DNA from: Ktedonobacteraceae bacterium
GTDB lineage: Bacteria > Chloroflexota > Ktedonobacteria > Ktedonobacterales > Ktedonobacteraceae
Assembly (NCBI GenBank): GCA_017354095.1
Contig: JAFMRP010000442.1
Span: forward strand, 1-5,210
Length of the DNA: 5,210 bases
Reading direction: 5' to 3'
Made by a program: the position numbers and the translations under genes. Of the stretch, positions 5,071 through 5,210 are shown one piece after another. A model generated the notes under the pieces. It saw only the letters and a list, made by a program, of their open reading frames with translations, was not told where the DNA came from and did no database searches. The stretch's first letter is position 1. Each line of letters begins with the position of its first letter.

Positions 5071-5210
5071 CTATGGTACTTGTGTGAAATCAACGCGACA
5101 GGGTTTGTTCTGCGGAGCAGGAGCAGGCTTGGTGGCCTTGGTGCTGTTCCCCGTCGGTTTGGGTGGGGTAGTGATCTTCGTCCCTGTAGTGGCGGGAGGC
5201 GGTGGTGGCG
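5071..5210 (-). CDS. C-terminal tail of a Pro/Thr/Lys-rich protein (partial)
   Basis: On the minus strand, codons from 5208 down to the TAG at 5073-5071 read PPPPPATTGTKITTPPKPTG, then a Lys/Ala/Pro-rich stretch, ending CRVDFTQVP. Forty-five codons are visible, with no stop before the final one, and the gene continues past the window edge. The biased composition (about one third Pro plus Thr, with spaced Lys) is typical of an extended linker or wall-proximal tail of a secreted, membrane-anchored or kinase-type protein. The last ten or so residues are less biased and contain one Cys. The other two minus-strand frames lack such a coherent pattern. A minus-strand terminator at 4985-5023 and the convergent arrangement support a real gene end here. 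The protein's function cannot be told from this piece. Confidence 0.65.
   Translation of the reverse strand, partial: PPPPPATTGTKITTPPKPTGNSTKATKPAPAPQNKPCRVDFTQVP

Overview
The window reads as ordinary chromosomal DNA of roughly 50-55% GC (by eye) from a free-living bacterium. The loose gene packing, TTG starts on two genes, an RNHCP-domain protein and a stand-alone acetamidase/formamidase would suit Chloroflexota of the Ktedonobacterales type. That placement is an impression from protein style and was not tested. No mobile element, CRISPR array, tRNA or rRNA is visible.

Layout, left to right. (1) 1-210 (+): the last 69 codons of folD, followed by a hairpin terminator. (2) 292-500: a compact regulatory-looking unit made of a good sigma-70 type promoter, a tandem repeat in the would-be 5' leader, a Shine-Dalgarno sequence, a 20-codon ORF and a hairpin. 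(3) 501-1000: about 500 bp with no convincing gene. (4) 1001-1519 (+): a zinc-ribbon-like RNHCP-domain protein of unknown function. (5) 1532-1574: a long stem-loop placed symmetrically between two convergent stop codons. (6) 3730-1587 (-): a two-gene ABC exporter operon, ATPase then six-helix ABC-2 type permease, coupled by an ATGA overlap. The ATPase has Glu in place of the Q-loop Gln, as in the BcrA/LanF group. (7) 3731-3983: a divergent control region with a GAAC-N4-GTTC palindrome that resembles the Gram-positive LexA/DinR box, a TATCAAA repeat at 10-bp pitch, and a plus-strand promoter. (8) 3984-4907 (+): an acetamidase/formamidase family amidohydrolase. (9) 4985-5061: two terminators of opposite orientation. 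(10) 5071-5210 (-): the C-terminal tail of a Pro/Thr/Lys-rich protein whose body lies outside the window.

The genes do not form one pathway. FolD is one-carbon housekeeping. The ABC pair is a self-contained exporter or self-protection system. The amidase releases ammonia from a small amide. The two places most worth a second look are the 292-1001 region (leader-like unit, and a possible -1 frameshift or lost N-terminus ahead of the RNHCP gene) and the divergent control region at 3731-3983.
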